64,000 nucleotides of DNA from Syncephalis plumigaleata. Lineage: Eukaryota; Zoopagomycota; Zoopagomycetes; Zoopagales; Piptocephalidaceae. This document shows positions 38,755 through 52,057 of this stretch, one piece after another (the first letter of the stretch is position 1; each line of letters begins with the position of its first letter). Location: the NCBI GenBank assembly GCA_025201365.1, contig JAIXMF010000002.1, positions 2,232,001 to 2,296,000 of the forward strand, given 5' to 3'. The position numbers and the translations under genes are program-made. A model generated the notes under the pieces. It had not been told where the DNA came from. It made no database searches and was given only the letters and a program-made list of their open reading frames with translations.

Positions 38755-41700
38755 ATGGAAAGGCCTTTGTCTTTCCTTCTTTCTCTTTCGATTACTATTA
38801 CTATTACTATCATAATTATTACTATTTTATTATTACTCGCACTAGCATTGTTATCGTTGTTACAGCCTCCTATCTATTCTAGTGTCATGTACGTATTATT
38901 TCATGATAAAAGCTTTCCAGGATACGTGTCGCCAATCGATGCAGGTGATATAGTTAAAGACGCTCATGGCGTTGCTGTCACTGCCACTACATTATCGGAG
39001 CAATTGAACGGTTTACCTGGTGGACAGGCACACACGTTGATATCGCTACACGGTGCTTATTTCCCCTGTACAGCATGGCCGGCAATATATCAATTCCTAC
39101 AAGGAGGCGGCAATCTTATCGTGGCAGGTGGCCCTGCCTTCTCGCGTCCTGTTCATTGGAAGGCCGCAAACGGTGGTAGCTGGGAAGCAGAACCGGAAAC
39201 CTGGATCTATTGTCGTCAATTACGCTTAGGTCCATTCGTGCCCATTGATCTCGCCAGCGTTTGTTACGAGGAGCATGTGGAGCATAGTAATAGCGGCACT
39301 GCTACAACTACCGCTTCCAGCATTGAATACGCTCTAATGCCGACTAGACGAGCACATTTCCTATTGCCTGCACTTAGGTCGATGATAGGCAAGGATAAAT
39401 TACTAGTTGATCCTACCATGGACACCTTTTGGGCATCCACTCCTCAATTATCCGAGACCAATAGTTATCCGGGCGAGGAGGGAAGTACAGGTGCACTGGA
39501 TACAATGCTACTTCCACTGGCTACCGTGCATCCCGTCTGGAGTAGGCAACGAGTGTCGGGACAACAACTGGCCACGCCATTACTTATTCTAGACCAGTTG
39601 AATGGCAGTTTCCGCGGTGGTCGATGGCTCATCATACCGTGGTCGAGACGAACATTGAATGCACAGGCGTATTACCGCTACGTACAACTAATCGGTGCGT
39701 GCTATCCACTAGTGGCTGCTGGTAGTAAAACGCTGGATATTCAACCGACACTCAGTTGTTATCGTATGAATGAACGACCAACCATTCAGATTGAATGGCA
39801 AAGACCGCGCAACAAGTATTCCAATCCAATACTGGAGTCAGGCGAGAAGTGGTGTATACGCTTGACGGTCAAGGCACCTGGTAAGCAATTCAAAGAGATA
39901 TTCGACTTGTCCATTCCAATGAACGATCAGGAATCCGATTGCTACGAATATCCGTTGCCATTTGCCGCGGAGATCCAGGGCATGTACACACTGGTGGCTA
40001 TTTATTCAACAAACACGCTACCCGACAAGAAGCTGTATCAAACCGATGGATTTATCACATGGAATGATGATGTCGCTCGATTGTGCGATCGATTACGACC
40101 TGGTCGTAATTTGTTCTTCAAAAGCCAGCAGGATAATCCGTGCAAGGAACAGGCATGGTTCATGTTCGGCACAACCTATATGGATTCTCGTGTACAACGC
40201 CACTATTTGCACAAACCAAATCCACTTCGTTGGAGTTGCGATCTGCAAAACATGAAGGCGTGCGGTGTTAACACCATTCGAACGGGATTATGGTGTGGTT
40301 GGCGTGATTGGTACAGTAATCGTAGTAGTCGCAGTAACCATAGTAACAGTTGTAATGATGATAGCAATGCTAACGATGATGAAATGGATATATCGCCACC
40401 TAAAGAATTAATGCGAGCATTAGACGCGTTTATTATGGTGATATGTCGACATAAACTACAGGTGATCTTTAATATCTACGCGTTTACACCAACGCCCACC
40501 GGTAAGCATCCGTATCTGGATCCAGATAGCGTTGAACAGCAGGAGAGGTTTATCACATTCCTCGCTCGTACCTACGCGGCATTCCCTTGTGTGCACTGGG
40601 ATCTCATTAATGAGCCTAGTTTCGGTGGGCCTAATCAACTATGGAGTGGCCGCGCTCGACCTAATGGCGACATTTACGAGAGGGAAGCATTCGGCGAATG
40701 GATGCAGCAGCAGTATACGACGCTCGATCGTGTTCGTACACGCTGGCAACTACTATATCCCGAACCTGTTTCATGGCAGCAAATACCATTACCCGTGGAT
40801 GCCGATTATAATGATCAACCGGGTAATACGGCATTCCGTCGTATGTTGCGTGCCGGCGACTTTACACGAGCATCGCAGCATTGGTTCCGTCGATGGGCGT
40901 CTAGAATGGCCAACGCCATACGCGACACCGGCTGCAAGGGAATGGTGACGGTGGGGCAGGATGAAGGAGCGCTAAGACCGTTGCCGTTGTATCATGCGCC
41001 TGCTATCGATTTCACCGCAACTCATCCGTGGTGGAACAACAACGACATACTATGGGATTACTTAATGGCTAAAACGTTGAATAAACCGGCGATTGCCGAG
41101 GAGGTGGGTGTAATGCTGGCACGCGATCTATACGGTAGATCGTTTCGTAGTGAGTTGAACAATGCCGCATTGCTCAAGCGTAAGCTATACCTGTCATTAT
41201 GCTTGGGCGGGATGATCCAATGGCTATGGTATACGAATGCCTACATGACAAGCGATAACGAGTGTCAAATTGGTATGATACGCGCGGATGGTAGTCAGAA
41301 ACCGGAACTATTGATTTATTTGAAGTTTAGCGATCTCATCGAACGAATACAACATCGATGGCTCGACAATAGTGTGGAGTTGTCACAGCATGCTACTCGA
41401 CAGAATGCCATGGCAAATGATTCTACACCACCATCACCAGTATCAATAGAACAGGATTGTCTTGATGGTCATTGCAGTGCTACTACTACTACTACTACTA
41501 CCAGCACCGTATGGCTTGTCGTATTGGATCATCAATGTTTCGCGCATCCTGATCTCACGATGAAAGCGACTAAAATGGCCGTACGCGTACTTAGTAGTCG
41601 ATTCAGTATTCTACCGCAACTAGTCACGGAAGAGACAATAGGACAACTAGCATCATACGCCAATCAATCTAGCGTGAATGCGTTACCGACATCGCTACAA

Positions 41701-42378
41701 CCATTACCGCAACTTGTTATTGTGCCAGGTGCACAACTCATCAGTGATGCCGCATTCACCGGTCTATGTTGGTTGGCGAGTCAGCAGGTACACGTACACA
41801 TAAGCGGTATAGTGGAACAGAATGAAGATGCAATTCCCGCTTTACTACGTTTGAATCAAATGGGTATCTCGTCGAATAAGCTAGCATCATTGTCAGCGTC
41901 AATACAACCGGTTTCCCGTTATGAAATGGTCATGCCATCCTGTGCATCGGCTCAGTTCTCCGGTGACACCATTGAATACGTTAAAAAGTCCACTATACCA
42001 CCGGTTGATCGACTTTTACGTAAAGGTAATTTCAGTTGGACGGGTATACCAGTGGAATTGAACGACCAACCAGATATTGTGACTGCACTTTATTCGCAAC
42101 TATTACGTAAAACACCAAGAAAGGATTGTGGTCTACTTGTACTTAAACGACCATTACGACATGGATATCTAGTGGTACTCATTAATGAATCATCACATCC
42201 TATTAGTTATACGCTCAATTTGAATATAAAGAATGACAAATCGCAACAATTACTATTTCCATTAGTGGTGAAAGGCGAGGATTCCGGTGCCATTGTCGTG
42301 ATACACGAACCTAATAATACATCTAACGAGAATGGAGCCTTTCTATTTGGCGGTGTTAATCACCGTAAAACCAAGTAA
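38755..42378 (+). CDS. Large glycoside hydrolase, GH42/GH5-like, bacterial character
   Basis: An intronless frame of 1,207 residues from this start. The N terminus is a signal anchor of about 35 hydrophobic residues (MERPLSFLLSLSITITI and on). Then comes an N-terminal region with LISLHGAYFPCTAWPAI and GGGNLIVAGGPAFSRP, like the amidotransferase-type domains of beta-galactosidases. A TIM-barrel hydrolase follows: FMFGTTYMDSR, MKACGVNTIRTGLW, LQVIFNIYAFTP, the acid/base VHWDLINEPSF (Glu620), VTVGQDEG, and the nucleophile region PAIAEEVGVM (Glu782 or Glu783), then MIQWLWYTNA. A C-terminal beta-rich part ends the chain. It should cut a beta-linked galactoside or similar sugar, but the substrate cannot be read from the sequence. 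An upstream ATG at 38611 is also in frame. No introns in 3.6 kb, unlike most neighbours, and the domain order suggest horizontal gain from bacteria. Confidence 0.75.
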   Translation: MERPLSFLLSLSITITITIIIITILLLLALALLSLLQPPIYSSVMYVLFHDKSFPGYVSPIDAGDIVKDAHGVAVTATTLSEQLNGLPGGQAHTLISLHGAYFPCTAWPAIYQFLQGGGNLIVAGGPAFSRPVHWKAANGGSWEAEPETWIYCRQLRLGPFVPIDLASVCYEEHVEHSNSGTATTTASSIEYALMPTRRAHFLLPALRSMIGKDKLLVDPTMDTFWASTPQLSETNSYPGEEGSTGALDTMLLPLATVHPVWSRQRVSGQQLATPLLILDQLNGSFRGGRWLIIPWSRRTLNAQAYYRYVQLIGACYPLVAAGSKTLDIQPTLSCYRMNERPTIQIEWQRPRNKYSNPILESGEKWCIRLTVKAPGKQFKEIFDLSIPMNDQESDCYEYPLPFAAEIQGMYTLVAIYSTNTLPDKKLYQTDGFITWNDDVARLCDRLRPGRNLFFKSQQDNPCKEQAWFMFGTTYMDSRVQRHYLHKPNPLRWSCDLQNMKACGVNTIRTGLWCGWRDWYSNRSSRSNHSNSCNDDSNANDDEMDISPPKELMRALDAFIMVICRHKLQVIFNIYAFTPTPTGKHPYLDPDSVEQQERFITFLARTYAAFPCVHWDLINEPSFGGPNQLWSGRARPNGDIYEREAFGEWMQQQYTTLDRVRTRWQLLYPEPVSWQQIPLPVDADYNDQPGNTAFRRMLRAGDFTRASQHWFRRWASRMANAIRDTGCKGMVTVGQDEGALRPLPLYHAPAIDFTATHPWWNNNDILWDYLMAKTLNKPAIAEEVGVMLARDLYGRSFRSELNNAALLKRKLYLSLCLGGMIQWLWYTNAYMTSDNECQIGMIRADGSQKPELLIYLKFSDLIERIQHRWLDNSVELSQHATRQNAMANDSTPPSPVSIEQDCLDGHCSATTTTTTTSTVWLVVLDHQCFAHPDLTMKATKMAVRVLSSRFSILPQLVTEETIGQLASYANQSSVNALPTSLQPLPQLVIVPGAQLISDAAFTGLCWLASQQVHVHISGIVEQNEDAIPALLRLNQMGISSNKLASLSASIQPVSRYEMVMPSCASAQFSGDTIEYVKKSTIPPVDRLLRKGNFSWTGIPVELNDQPDIVTALYSQLLRKTPRKDCGLLVLKRPLRHGYLVVLINESSHPISYTLNLNIKNDKSQQLLFPLVVKGEDSGAIVVIHEPNNTSNENGAFLFGGVNHRKTK

Positions 42379-42582
42379 ACAGATATAGCAGAAGGAAGAT
42401 CAGTTAGATGAATACAATAATACACTATTTTATGGTTAATTCATAGATTTACTATTAATATTACTGCTAATAAAAGATGAATAAATGGACCAACTTCATT
42501 GGTATACATAAAAATGCCGCCTAAATATGCTTAGAATCACAGAGAAATGAGTGTTATTGATGTAGTTGCTGTAATTGCTTGC

Positions 42583-45500
42583 TTATGAAATAGATCCCAT
42601 ATAATGATTGTTCATCAATAGAGATGGATTGCTAGTACTATTACTACTATTACCGCTATTATTAGCATTGTTATTAGTATTACTACTATTACTATCATTG
42701 CCATTCTCTACATGAGTAGTAGTAGTAGTAGTACGCCATATTCCCTGAGTATTGGCACCGGGTGGCATAGTTAGATAGGATGGCCATCCATCCACTATAT
42801 TGGATGTAGTATTAGTAGCAGTATTAGTAGCCATTGATGGATGCATCATTGTGGATTGATGTAACTGATGATGATATTGTTGTTGTTGTTGTTGTTGTTG
42901 CTGATAAGATTGATGTAGCTGATGATGTGCATGTAGTTGCGGTGTTGTAGTAGATGTATTCGAAGGCTGACCATAGAGTGATATGGATGTACCACCCGGT
43001 GTAATGGTTTCCGGTTCAAATCGTGTCAATAGTAGATCTGGCTGCGTTGGGTGTGATCTAAATGCAAATTGACCCCGTGATATATCACTCAATCCCATAC
43101 GATTGGGCGGTGCTCCATCCATAGACGGTGGTAATGCTGAGGCACTTGGTTGTCTATACGTGCACGCATGATATAAATCACGCTGACTACAAGGGAATCC
43201 CGGGAACATTTCCAGATAGGCTGCGTACAAAGCACCAAATGGTAAATAGTCCATACGCATACCTGTTTGATAAGCGCGAGCTGTCTCTAATTTGAAATAG
43301 ACTGCCACTGCCCGTTCTCTAATACTTAGATAGATATCCTTTAATGCAAATATCATTGATCAATGGATTAGCTAATTAATGATATGCTAATGTAATAGGC
43401 TATGTCATCCACTTACTGTATTTGAATTGTATGAATTCATTTGTCCCATTACAGGATTCATAACAGATATCGGTAGTATATTCGTATTAGTTGAAGCAGG
43501 TATGGATGTTGTATTAGTACTAGTAGTAATAGCACTAGCAGCAGTATTCAATACAGTAGGTAACCAGTCAATAGTATTATTATTGTTACTTGTATGATAG
43601 AGCTGTGAAGGACCCATAGGTGGTGTAAGTGTAGAATGGATCGGCATACCAGTCGAGAATGGATCAAATGTAGTTGTAGCGGTGGAGGATTGCACAGCTG
43701 TCGTTTGATATGAATGTTGACGCCAATTATTCTGTCTATGATGTTCACCTTCATTACTAAATGAATGTCGACGACCAAGTAATTGACCTTGATCTAATTA
43801 GTAATAGTATACATGTATACATAGATAAGCATTTATTAATCATGATTAGTAGTGTAGTTACTTACCTCGATTACTAGCAAATAATGTATTAGAGAATAGT
43901 GAATCTCCCGTCGTTGTTAGCGGTGCTGATAATGTCGACTCCATAAATGGATCCTTATTATCACTAGGAGATAGTAATGACGTTGTAGTATTAGATTCAT
44001 TCGTGGAGATGGCCAATGTACGACGTATTGTCGTCTCTTCTGATTGACTTCGTTGTTCGGCCATCCTAGATGATGATGATGCTGATGATGATGACACTAA
44101 TAATGGACGTGATTCAGGTATGGATGTACTGCTTGTTGTCTCAGATGATCCATGATGACGTGATACACCACTACCGATAATGCCTACTTTACGAATATCA
44201 GGTACGGGTGACATGGATCTAGACTGGATGGGTGATGTACTTGCTGCCGGTAGTAATCCTGTACCAAGTTGAAGTGGGAATACCGGTGGTTGATCAAGTA
44301 TTGTCGGTGTATGATGTACGGGTGGTGCAGCAGCAGCGACAAATGGCAGAAGAGATGCATGCGGTGACACCGGTAATATACCAGCTATTGGTGATGTCAA
44401 AGGAGGAATGATTTCTGTATGTGTTGGTATACTGGATACCGCTGATGCTTGAGACAACAAGGTTACCAATGGAGAATGAGTTGCTATCATTGACGGGGAC
44501 AGTAGAGGTGTTGTAGATGGATGTGTGGTTACAGAATGAATAGTAGTTATAGGTGCACAAGTAGATGTCGAATTATTAGGTAAATGTCCAGTTTCATTCG
44601 ATGTACTTGTAGGAGGAATAGATTCAGTTACTGATTGTTGTTGCGGCTGTTGCTTCTTGGTAGGTTTAACACTTTTTGCAGGTAATGATACTGCAGTTGT
44701 AACTTTGCCTGTAGTAGTAGTAGTAGTAGCTGTCGTTGATTCCGTGTCTGGCTTCAATGATTTCGTATTATCTGATGTAGTCGATGCTTTGTTAGTAGAT
44801 ATCGAACGATCCTTGCCATTATTATTAGTAATGGCTTCCTTCTTCGGTTTATCTTCAGATTCCTTCTTCTTCTTCTTGGACGTGGCAGTTGCAGTTTTCA
44901 ATTGTCGTTCCCGTTCTCGTTCTTTCTCTTGACGTCGTTTCTCTTCTTCCTTACGACGCTTTTCTTCCTCGCGTGCACGTTTCTCCTCTTCACGTCGTTG
45001 TCGTTCTTGCTCTTGACGACGTCGCTCTTCTTGCTTGCGTCGTTCCTCCTCTTTACGACGTTCCTCCTCTTCGGCGCGTTTCTTCGCCTCTTGCTGTTGT
45101 CGCTCCTCTTCTCGTTGTTGTTTCAACTGCCGTTTACGATCCTTTTTGCGTTCTTTGTCTCGTTGCTTCTTTTGCTCCTTCTCTTGCTTCTGTCTCTCCT
45201 CCTCTTCGATCTCTTGTAGTAGTTGCTCTTGTCGTTCACGTGCCACCTAGTATATTTAGTTATGAATAACAATGCCCATTATTATTAGTATGCTGCTTAC
45301 CTTCTCTCTATACGCTGTGAGTACACGTTGCTCAAAGAGACGAGCTGCAAATGTTTGAAACATCTTACGCCCCTCCTCCATTCTTTGCTCTTCCGTTAAT
45401 GGATCCTACATTACTGGTTAGCGAATACTACTCTAATACCCCTCTCTATTAATGTCGCCGTCATTCACCTCGTCTAAGTCTTCATCTTCATATTCCTCGT

Positions 45501-45907
45501 CGTCATACTCCTCTTCCTCCTCGTACACTTCTTCTTGTTCGTAGGCTATGTCATCCTCCTGTTGAAGTCGTCGTTCTGCCAAACGTTCCATCATATCCAA
45601 GAACTTTTTACCATCGTTTTGTAGTAGATCATCGGCCACCGTTAGAATACCGCCTAATTCATATGTACGTGCTTCAGTTCATTTGTATACATGTATATCG
45701 ATAATAATACTAATCATTCTAATAGTCATTACTATATATACCTTTAACTGTTAGACTGCTGCCAAAATTGAAATATGAACTGCGTATATCGGCCATTCGA
45801 TCGCGTGAGATACCATCGATATGAGATTGATCATGATGATCGTAGTATAGATTGATATTAACTTCATCATCACTAGCATCGACATGATCATCGATTGCTT
45901 CATTGCC

Positions 45908-45939
<32 letters not shown>

Positions 45940-47467
45940 CAAGTTCATGTCTGACGTGTTCATCGATACATGTGTCCCTATCATCTAATTCCACATGGAT
46001 TGCATTGTCATGAAGATCATCGTCTTGATTACACTAAATATCATATATTCATTAGATGTCTATGGCTCATTTGTACCTTACTAACAATATACTAACCGAT
46101 TGTGCCTGATGTATGTCCGATATCAATGTAGATGCATCTGTATGATTTGGTTCCGTGTTGTCTTCATTCAGTGTTTGTTTTGTTACTTTCTGTGTAGATG
46201 ATGATGATGATGATGGTGAGAATGTCTGTTTGGTACGAGATGCATTGGCGGTATTGGTACATGTGTGCTTAGCTAATAGTTCTTCATCTGACCAAGTATC
46301 AGATGGTTCACTCGATTCATTCCTAAATCTTAACTGTTGATGTTGCTTTTGTTGCTGTTGCTGTTGCTGTTGTTGGTTAGCGTATTGTTCTAGTTCTTCA
46401 TAATACGCATCGTATAAGATCTCCAATTCCTCTTCAATAGCAGTGCGCTTCCTACCACAAAATGAACATGAGCAGTTACGCTTTTGTTGCTCCTTAAGCT
46501 TCTGCAGCACGGCCTCCTTCTCAACTTTAACCAATGCACGTCGCTCCTCCTCGCCAAGCTGCAACCAGAACTCGCGTATCTTTTGTCGATTATCGTATGT
46601 GTCATTGCTCCATAGATCATAGTCATAGTGCGAGTCGTACGCTTGCATCTGATACTGATAGCGGTCATCGTGAAATCGCTCGTATAATTCGGCGTGTTGC
46701 ATCGTTTCATCGGCATAGTGAATGTCACTGTCGTTGTTTCTCATGCTCGTTGCCATCTTATTCTTACGATGCTTCTTTTTCTTTTTCTTACCACCATTCG
46801 ATGTCAAATTGCCATGCTGATGTGTTGCTAATGGCAGTGTAGATGCTGCTGCCATGGGTATATCCAATGATGCTGATGCTGCCGCTGCCATTGCATGATG
46901 ATCATTCGCGCAACATTCGTGATGATTCTGATTGTGAACGAGATTACCCGTGATCACTTCTTGAGGTAGATGATGACGTCGTCGCTGACGTCGCCTGGAT
47001 CCGGCCACTTTAACACCACTTGTATGATTGATCATATTGCCGCCTGTACTAGGAGTTGCACTGCTGCCGTTCATGCTACCGGAATACCCGCTGGAAACGG
47101 AACATTCGGATTCGCTACCTCTTGCGGAAAGACGCGTGTCAGGATATCGCCTTGCATTCAAATGTCGCTGGTGTTGTTGCTGTTGCTGTTGCTGGTCAAT
47201 ACGACAAGCCGTGTCATATGCCACGACGTCCAGCGCAGCATCAATATCGTGTGTAGTATGCCTCGTCGAATCCGTTTGCTTCCTCCTAGACTTGTCCATT
47301 TTGTGTGTTCCATTCCCATCATGCGTAGCTATGGTGTGTTCCTTGCAATTTCTCGACAATATTGCATAGTTTGCCGGCTGCTCCTCCGAAGTTGTATGAT
47401 GTTGACTGGCAATACGCGCTGGCGGTGGTAAGGTCTCCTCGGCTGGAAACCTACGCTGTGTTGTCAT
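42583..47467 (-). CDS. NST1: NST1-like stress response protein
   Basis: NST1 proteins are fungal cytoplasmic factors linked to salt tolerance and mRNA handling. Seven exons are visible: 46097-47467, about 45740-46035, 45470-45660, 45302-45405, 43868-45246, about 43418-43797 and 42583-43350. The hallmark block is in exon 1: [40 protein letters not shown] and [19 protein letters not shown], with poly-Gln after it. Next come [40 protein letters not shown] and a very long charged coiled coil of Lys/Arg/Glu repeats (45246 down to about 44880). The tail is Ser/Thr/Gln-rich with [19 protein letters not shown] near the end. Order and motifs match NST1 fully; total length about 1,350 residues. A poly-His run of ten lies in exon 2. 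The frame is intact as far as I can follow. Confidence 0.9.
45904..45941. repeat. (ATG)n coding microsatellite, poly-His on minus strand
   Basis: About ten tandem triplets within NST1 exon 2, read as a run of histidines on the coding strand. Length changes by whole triplets would keep the frame. Confidence 0.85.
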
Positions 47468-50400
47468 TGCAATAAGTTCCTATCAAATAGTTGCTACAAT
47501 AATAATAAGAGTAGTAGTAATAGAAATAAGAGTCGGTTAGATATGATCCATTGTGTGTTACCCCGATAGAACAATAAATAGCTGGCGTACTGCTGATATT
47601 ACGCAACATATATGTTGTAATTCAACAAGAAAAAGGGGGAAGAGTACTAGTACTGACGACGACCAAGTAGCTATTAGCGGTTGACGAGTCAAGCTTTAGG
47701 GGTTTGTATAAGGAGGTATATATATATATATATATGCGTGTGTATGTATATGCGTGTATGCGTTTGCGTTTGCGTGTTTGCGTGTATCTCGTTAACAGCA
47801 GTTGATCAGCTGGCTGAATAGTGCATACAGCTTTCTTATAGGTCTATCCGCAATTCATTCTCAATTCAAAGCTACACTTACTGTACTGTGTATGATTGTC
47901 GATAACCGTTCTTGATTGCTACTTAAAATATGTATATGTAGAGTATATATAGATGTATAGATATCAAAAAAGCTACTGAATCCGTCAGAAGAATACGTAT
48001 GTATGCGTTGTAAAGAATAAAAAAGCAAAGAAAACCTTGCGTGTAGCGAATAGAACAATAGCTGTAGTCGTCACTCAAGAATGATACCCGTAGTAGAAGT
48101 GCTAATAGTTGAAAAAGAATATGTAAATAAGCACAGACAATTATTATAGGATGCCAATAGACTGGAAAGGTGTTAGGATCTCGAGCAAGTAATCCGCAAC
48201 CAGGAATAACCAAGGATCTGCTAGAGCAGAGATAATGTGAATTGCGCTACTGAAGACGTGCCGTGTACTGGATTTGGATAGAGGTGCACGCTAGCGAATA
48301 GAAAGGTATGAGATGTCGTAGTGACAACGATGAAAGGAAGAAAAGAATGTCTGCCGTAAAGAGAGTGGTGGTAATATTTGTTGAGAGAAGTGATTATTGA
48401 TTATTATGATGATGATTATTAGTGTACGAATCTATGAGCAAAGAATGATGGTCGTGTGAATGTGTAGACATTATGATTACATTGTTGCCAACAATGAGAC
48501 TGACATCAAAACAACAAAAAACAACAACTGCGAACAACAATGACCTGCATCGGTCTAGATAGAATGCCATGTCATTGTAAAGTAGATTCATGTAAGCATA
48601 CTATAATGGGCCATTGAACGGCATGATTAATAGATAGTAAATTGCAATGAGTAATAAAGCAGTTAATAGTGTCATAGCATTCTCGTATTTCTAATTAATA
48701 AAGTATCGTTTCATTTAATAATAAATAGCATAACATCGCTTTAGTAATGATGAATATCTTATGATAGACTATTGTACACGAATACTTGTAATGGTTGGCT
48801 TCTTCTTCTAGGAATAATTGATTGTTTTTGTACATATACGATCCGTTTGTATCGTAATGATGAGATGGTGTGCCATTAATGATTGCCATTCATCAATGCG
48901 GACTCTGAACTACTACAAATACTGTAAGAGTACTCCGCTCATAGTAAGTAATGAACGGTATACAAGCATCGCATCTTCCTAAACTGTAATGGATGTACGC
49001 ATACGAAATACTACTATAGCGTATAATTCGGATATTTTGTCAATGCCAAGAATAGCCATAGGTAATTATTGCCAAACGTACAATGTAAATTATGCTAAAC
49101 CTATGATAAATTTAACAAAACGACTGTCTCCATGTATCTCCTTGTTTTTCTTTTCTCGCGCATCCTAGTACGGATAGCTTTTCCACGTAGGTTGTATTGT
49201 CGTGTGGCCCATGCGTTTCACTTTTACTGGTATGTTTAGTGTGCTCTCCGTACATTGGAAACAAGTTGCAAATCCCCTTTTCTAACAAATGTCTCAGTAG
49301 TTACTTTCCGGCGAAACGCCGACTTTGAACTATGACACACTACGTGGAGTGAGTGGCAATGGAAGCTATCACTACTATGCTCAAAATCTAAACCGATAAT
49401 TAGTTACACACATACACATGCACGCGCACGCATTGTAGTACCATTATTGTAGTCGCAATCGTAGTTGTCACAGCTATAATTAGATAAAAGTAATACAAGT
49501 GTTCTCCTTTCATTCGATCATAATCAACGTGATTATACAAATGTTTCGTACATTTAGAATAGCAACGAAGAAAGAAAGAGAGCATGTTAGTTGCAATGCA
49601 AATGGATGATATCATATATCTGAATTGCAATAGGAAAGCATGCTACTACTAAATATTTCCATCGTTGTTGTAATAACGACTAGATAGTAAGCTAGTACAT
49701 TGCTCACTTTCTCCTGTGGCATACCTACACAGTACTAGACGTGCTGATGTAAAAAATGGACAACGGCCGGGTTCTTAATGCTAGGAATACCGTTGAAAAC
49801 ACGAACTTTCTAGAATAATTATAATTAATCGATAGCGGCGAGTGTTATCGATTTACTGCTATTGTAAGACATACGGGTTACGACGATTGATGATTGCGGG
49901 TTTGACGAGCTTCTCTTCTTACTTCAGGAACACACTGTAGTGCTTTCATTTGAAACAGAGTAGATCTGATGGTTTATGGAATTCCACGCAGAAATCCGTA
50001 ACTAAGGGTGAATTGAGTGTGGTATGAGCGGACCAGCCATATGTATCTATTTTTCTTTTTTTAACGTGCAAACAACTACAGATATGGAAGCACGAGCATT
50101 GTTCGGTACGAGTTAATGCCGTGGCATTCCCTTTTTCTCTTTGACGTCTATCCATATTATTGTTAGAAGCTGTACTGTAATGCTCAGGTTACCTGAACAC
50201 ATAGTGCACACACATACAACACAGAGAAAGAGCACACACACACATTTACTTGGCAAAATTAGCAATAAACTTGTTTTTCTTTAACATCATGGAATGTTCG
50301 ACAAAGTTACATAGTCGATTGTAAACTTCTAACTCTGATTTTTTACAAAAGTATCAGCTTTCAAGCTTTGACACTTTGACTAGTGGGACTACCCGGTTTG

Positions 50401-52057
50401 AGACTATCAGTCTGTATTGGTCTACTAGGCCTTTCTTTGCGCCTGCACATTGATACCAAAAACGACGCGCTTCGGCAATTGTGCTCTCCCCCTGCGGTTT
50501 CCTAAACACGAGCTTCTAATGATTACGCTGAACATACGCGGTAAACAGAGGAGGTATCGCGGATGTTCTATCGGCTGTTTTGTTGCAGTATACGGTCCTT
50601 TTTTGTTCATTAATCGATCAACCTATATGGGGAATTCCTCACAAATTGCACCGTCACCATTTGCGTTCTTGGCGTATTCAATGACCATACCACTCTACCG
50701 ATACCGATTGACATCTTGACAAGTGTACAATAACTCATATGAACAATGCTTATACTTTGAATGAAAATAAAATAAAACCTTTCATATCAATTAATATGTA
50801 TATTGTCGAGTAGATCTGCGGTAATTGTTGCAAAAAATTACGGCACTCGGCAAAGTTAAAACTGGGGTATACGGAGCTCTAAATAAAACTAGCCGTATAT
50901 CCAATAAGCCAAGGTGATATAAAACGTGAACCGAACGCTAGCATGAGGATTAAAACGCGAGATTATAAATAAATCAATGTGTTTGCTGCTGTGTCCTTTC
51001 TTCCCTCCACCAACAACATCAACATCAATAACAATCGCTATCAACTACATCGCTACTTGTGGCGCCGTAAATCAGTGCCATATCCATCGTTCACTTTTAT
51101 CTGTCTTATTTACCGTATCAAAAAAACAAGCATCCTCCCTATAAACTCATATAGTACCAGTTTCCCTATTCCATCGGTAAGTGTTCGTTGTCATGGTATT
51201 GAGTAGGCGGCGCATCAAATAGTAATAACAACTATCATTGTCCGCTCGACAATAATAGCGTAATATCAAGCAGAAATTAATTGAGACTTATTCAATATGC
51301 TTTCCTTGGTGATTATTGCCGTGTAGTCCGTGTATCCACTAATGGATACTTTGGCTTCTTTCCATCTGCACTACTCTTGTATAGTTTTGTTGATATTACG
51401 CGTTTATACTTTATAATAGTCAGTGTTCGAACATTGTATATTTACCTTTTTTTCCCTTCAACTGCATCATAGCATTCAAACGGTATCTAATTCATTCGTT
51501 TCTTCATCCGTTATTGCGCGTATTATTTGCTTGTACATATATCTTGAATTACACCAAGGCATTATGCTTTTGTAATAGCATCATTATCATTCTGAATATC
51601 ATTGTAATCATCCGACTAGCTTACTAACACTAATCAATTACACGTCTATTTCATCAGGCATTTATTTGGAAGGTTATCTCTCAAGCTGGTTTTACACGTA
51701 GTATTTTACATACTGCTTACTTGGGTAACATTCTAAATTTACTTTCTCGCTCTCCGATTACTTTTACAACTAATATACTCCATTTGGAGCAACATTATTT
51801 ACTATCGGTAAGCGTCATTTATTCATATAGTTTGTATCTAACTCACTTATTATTATTATCATCCTCACAGCTTCATCTGTCTGGCTGTTTACTTCTTATT
51901 AATACGGCGGAATAATTGTTACGACAAGCTTAGGAAAATGCTATCAACTGGTGAGTTATCATTATTACGCGTTTTGAATGTCGCACCAATATTATTCGTA
52001 TCTATACTTTTACTAATACATCAATTAGCACGTCTAGACTTTGCAAGCAACAGTGCA
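47468..52057. other. Gene-poor stretch of 4.6 kb
   Basis: No convincing gene on either strand. Open frames of 60-95 codons (47861-48213, 48394-48591, 49400-49630, 50425-50719, 50979-51206) have no motifs. Visible are a TA repeat at about 47719-47734 and TG-rich sequence downstream of it in the NST1 promoter area. The right part (50979-52057) is pyrimidine-rich and probably includes a long 5' leader of the zinc-finger gene; an ATG at 51938 is in frame with it. Confidence 0.45.
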
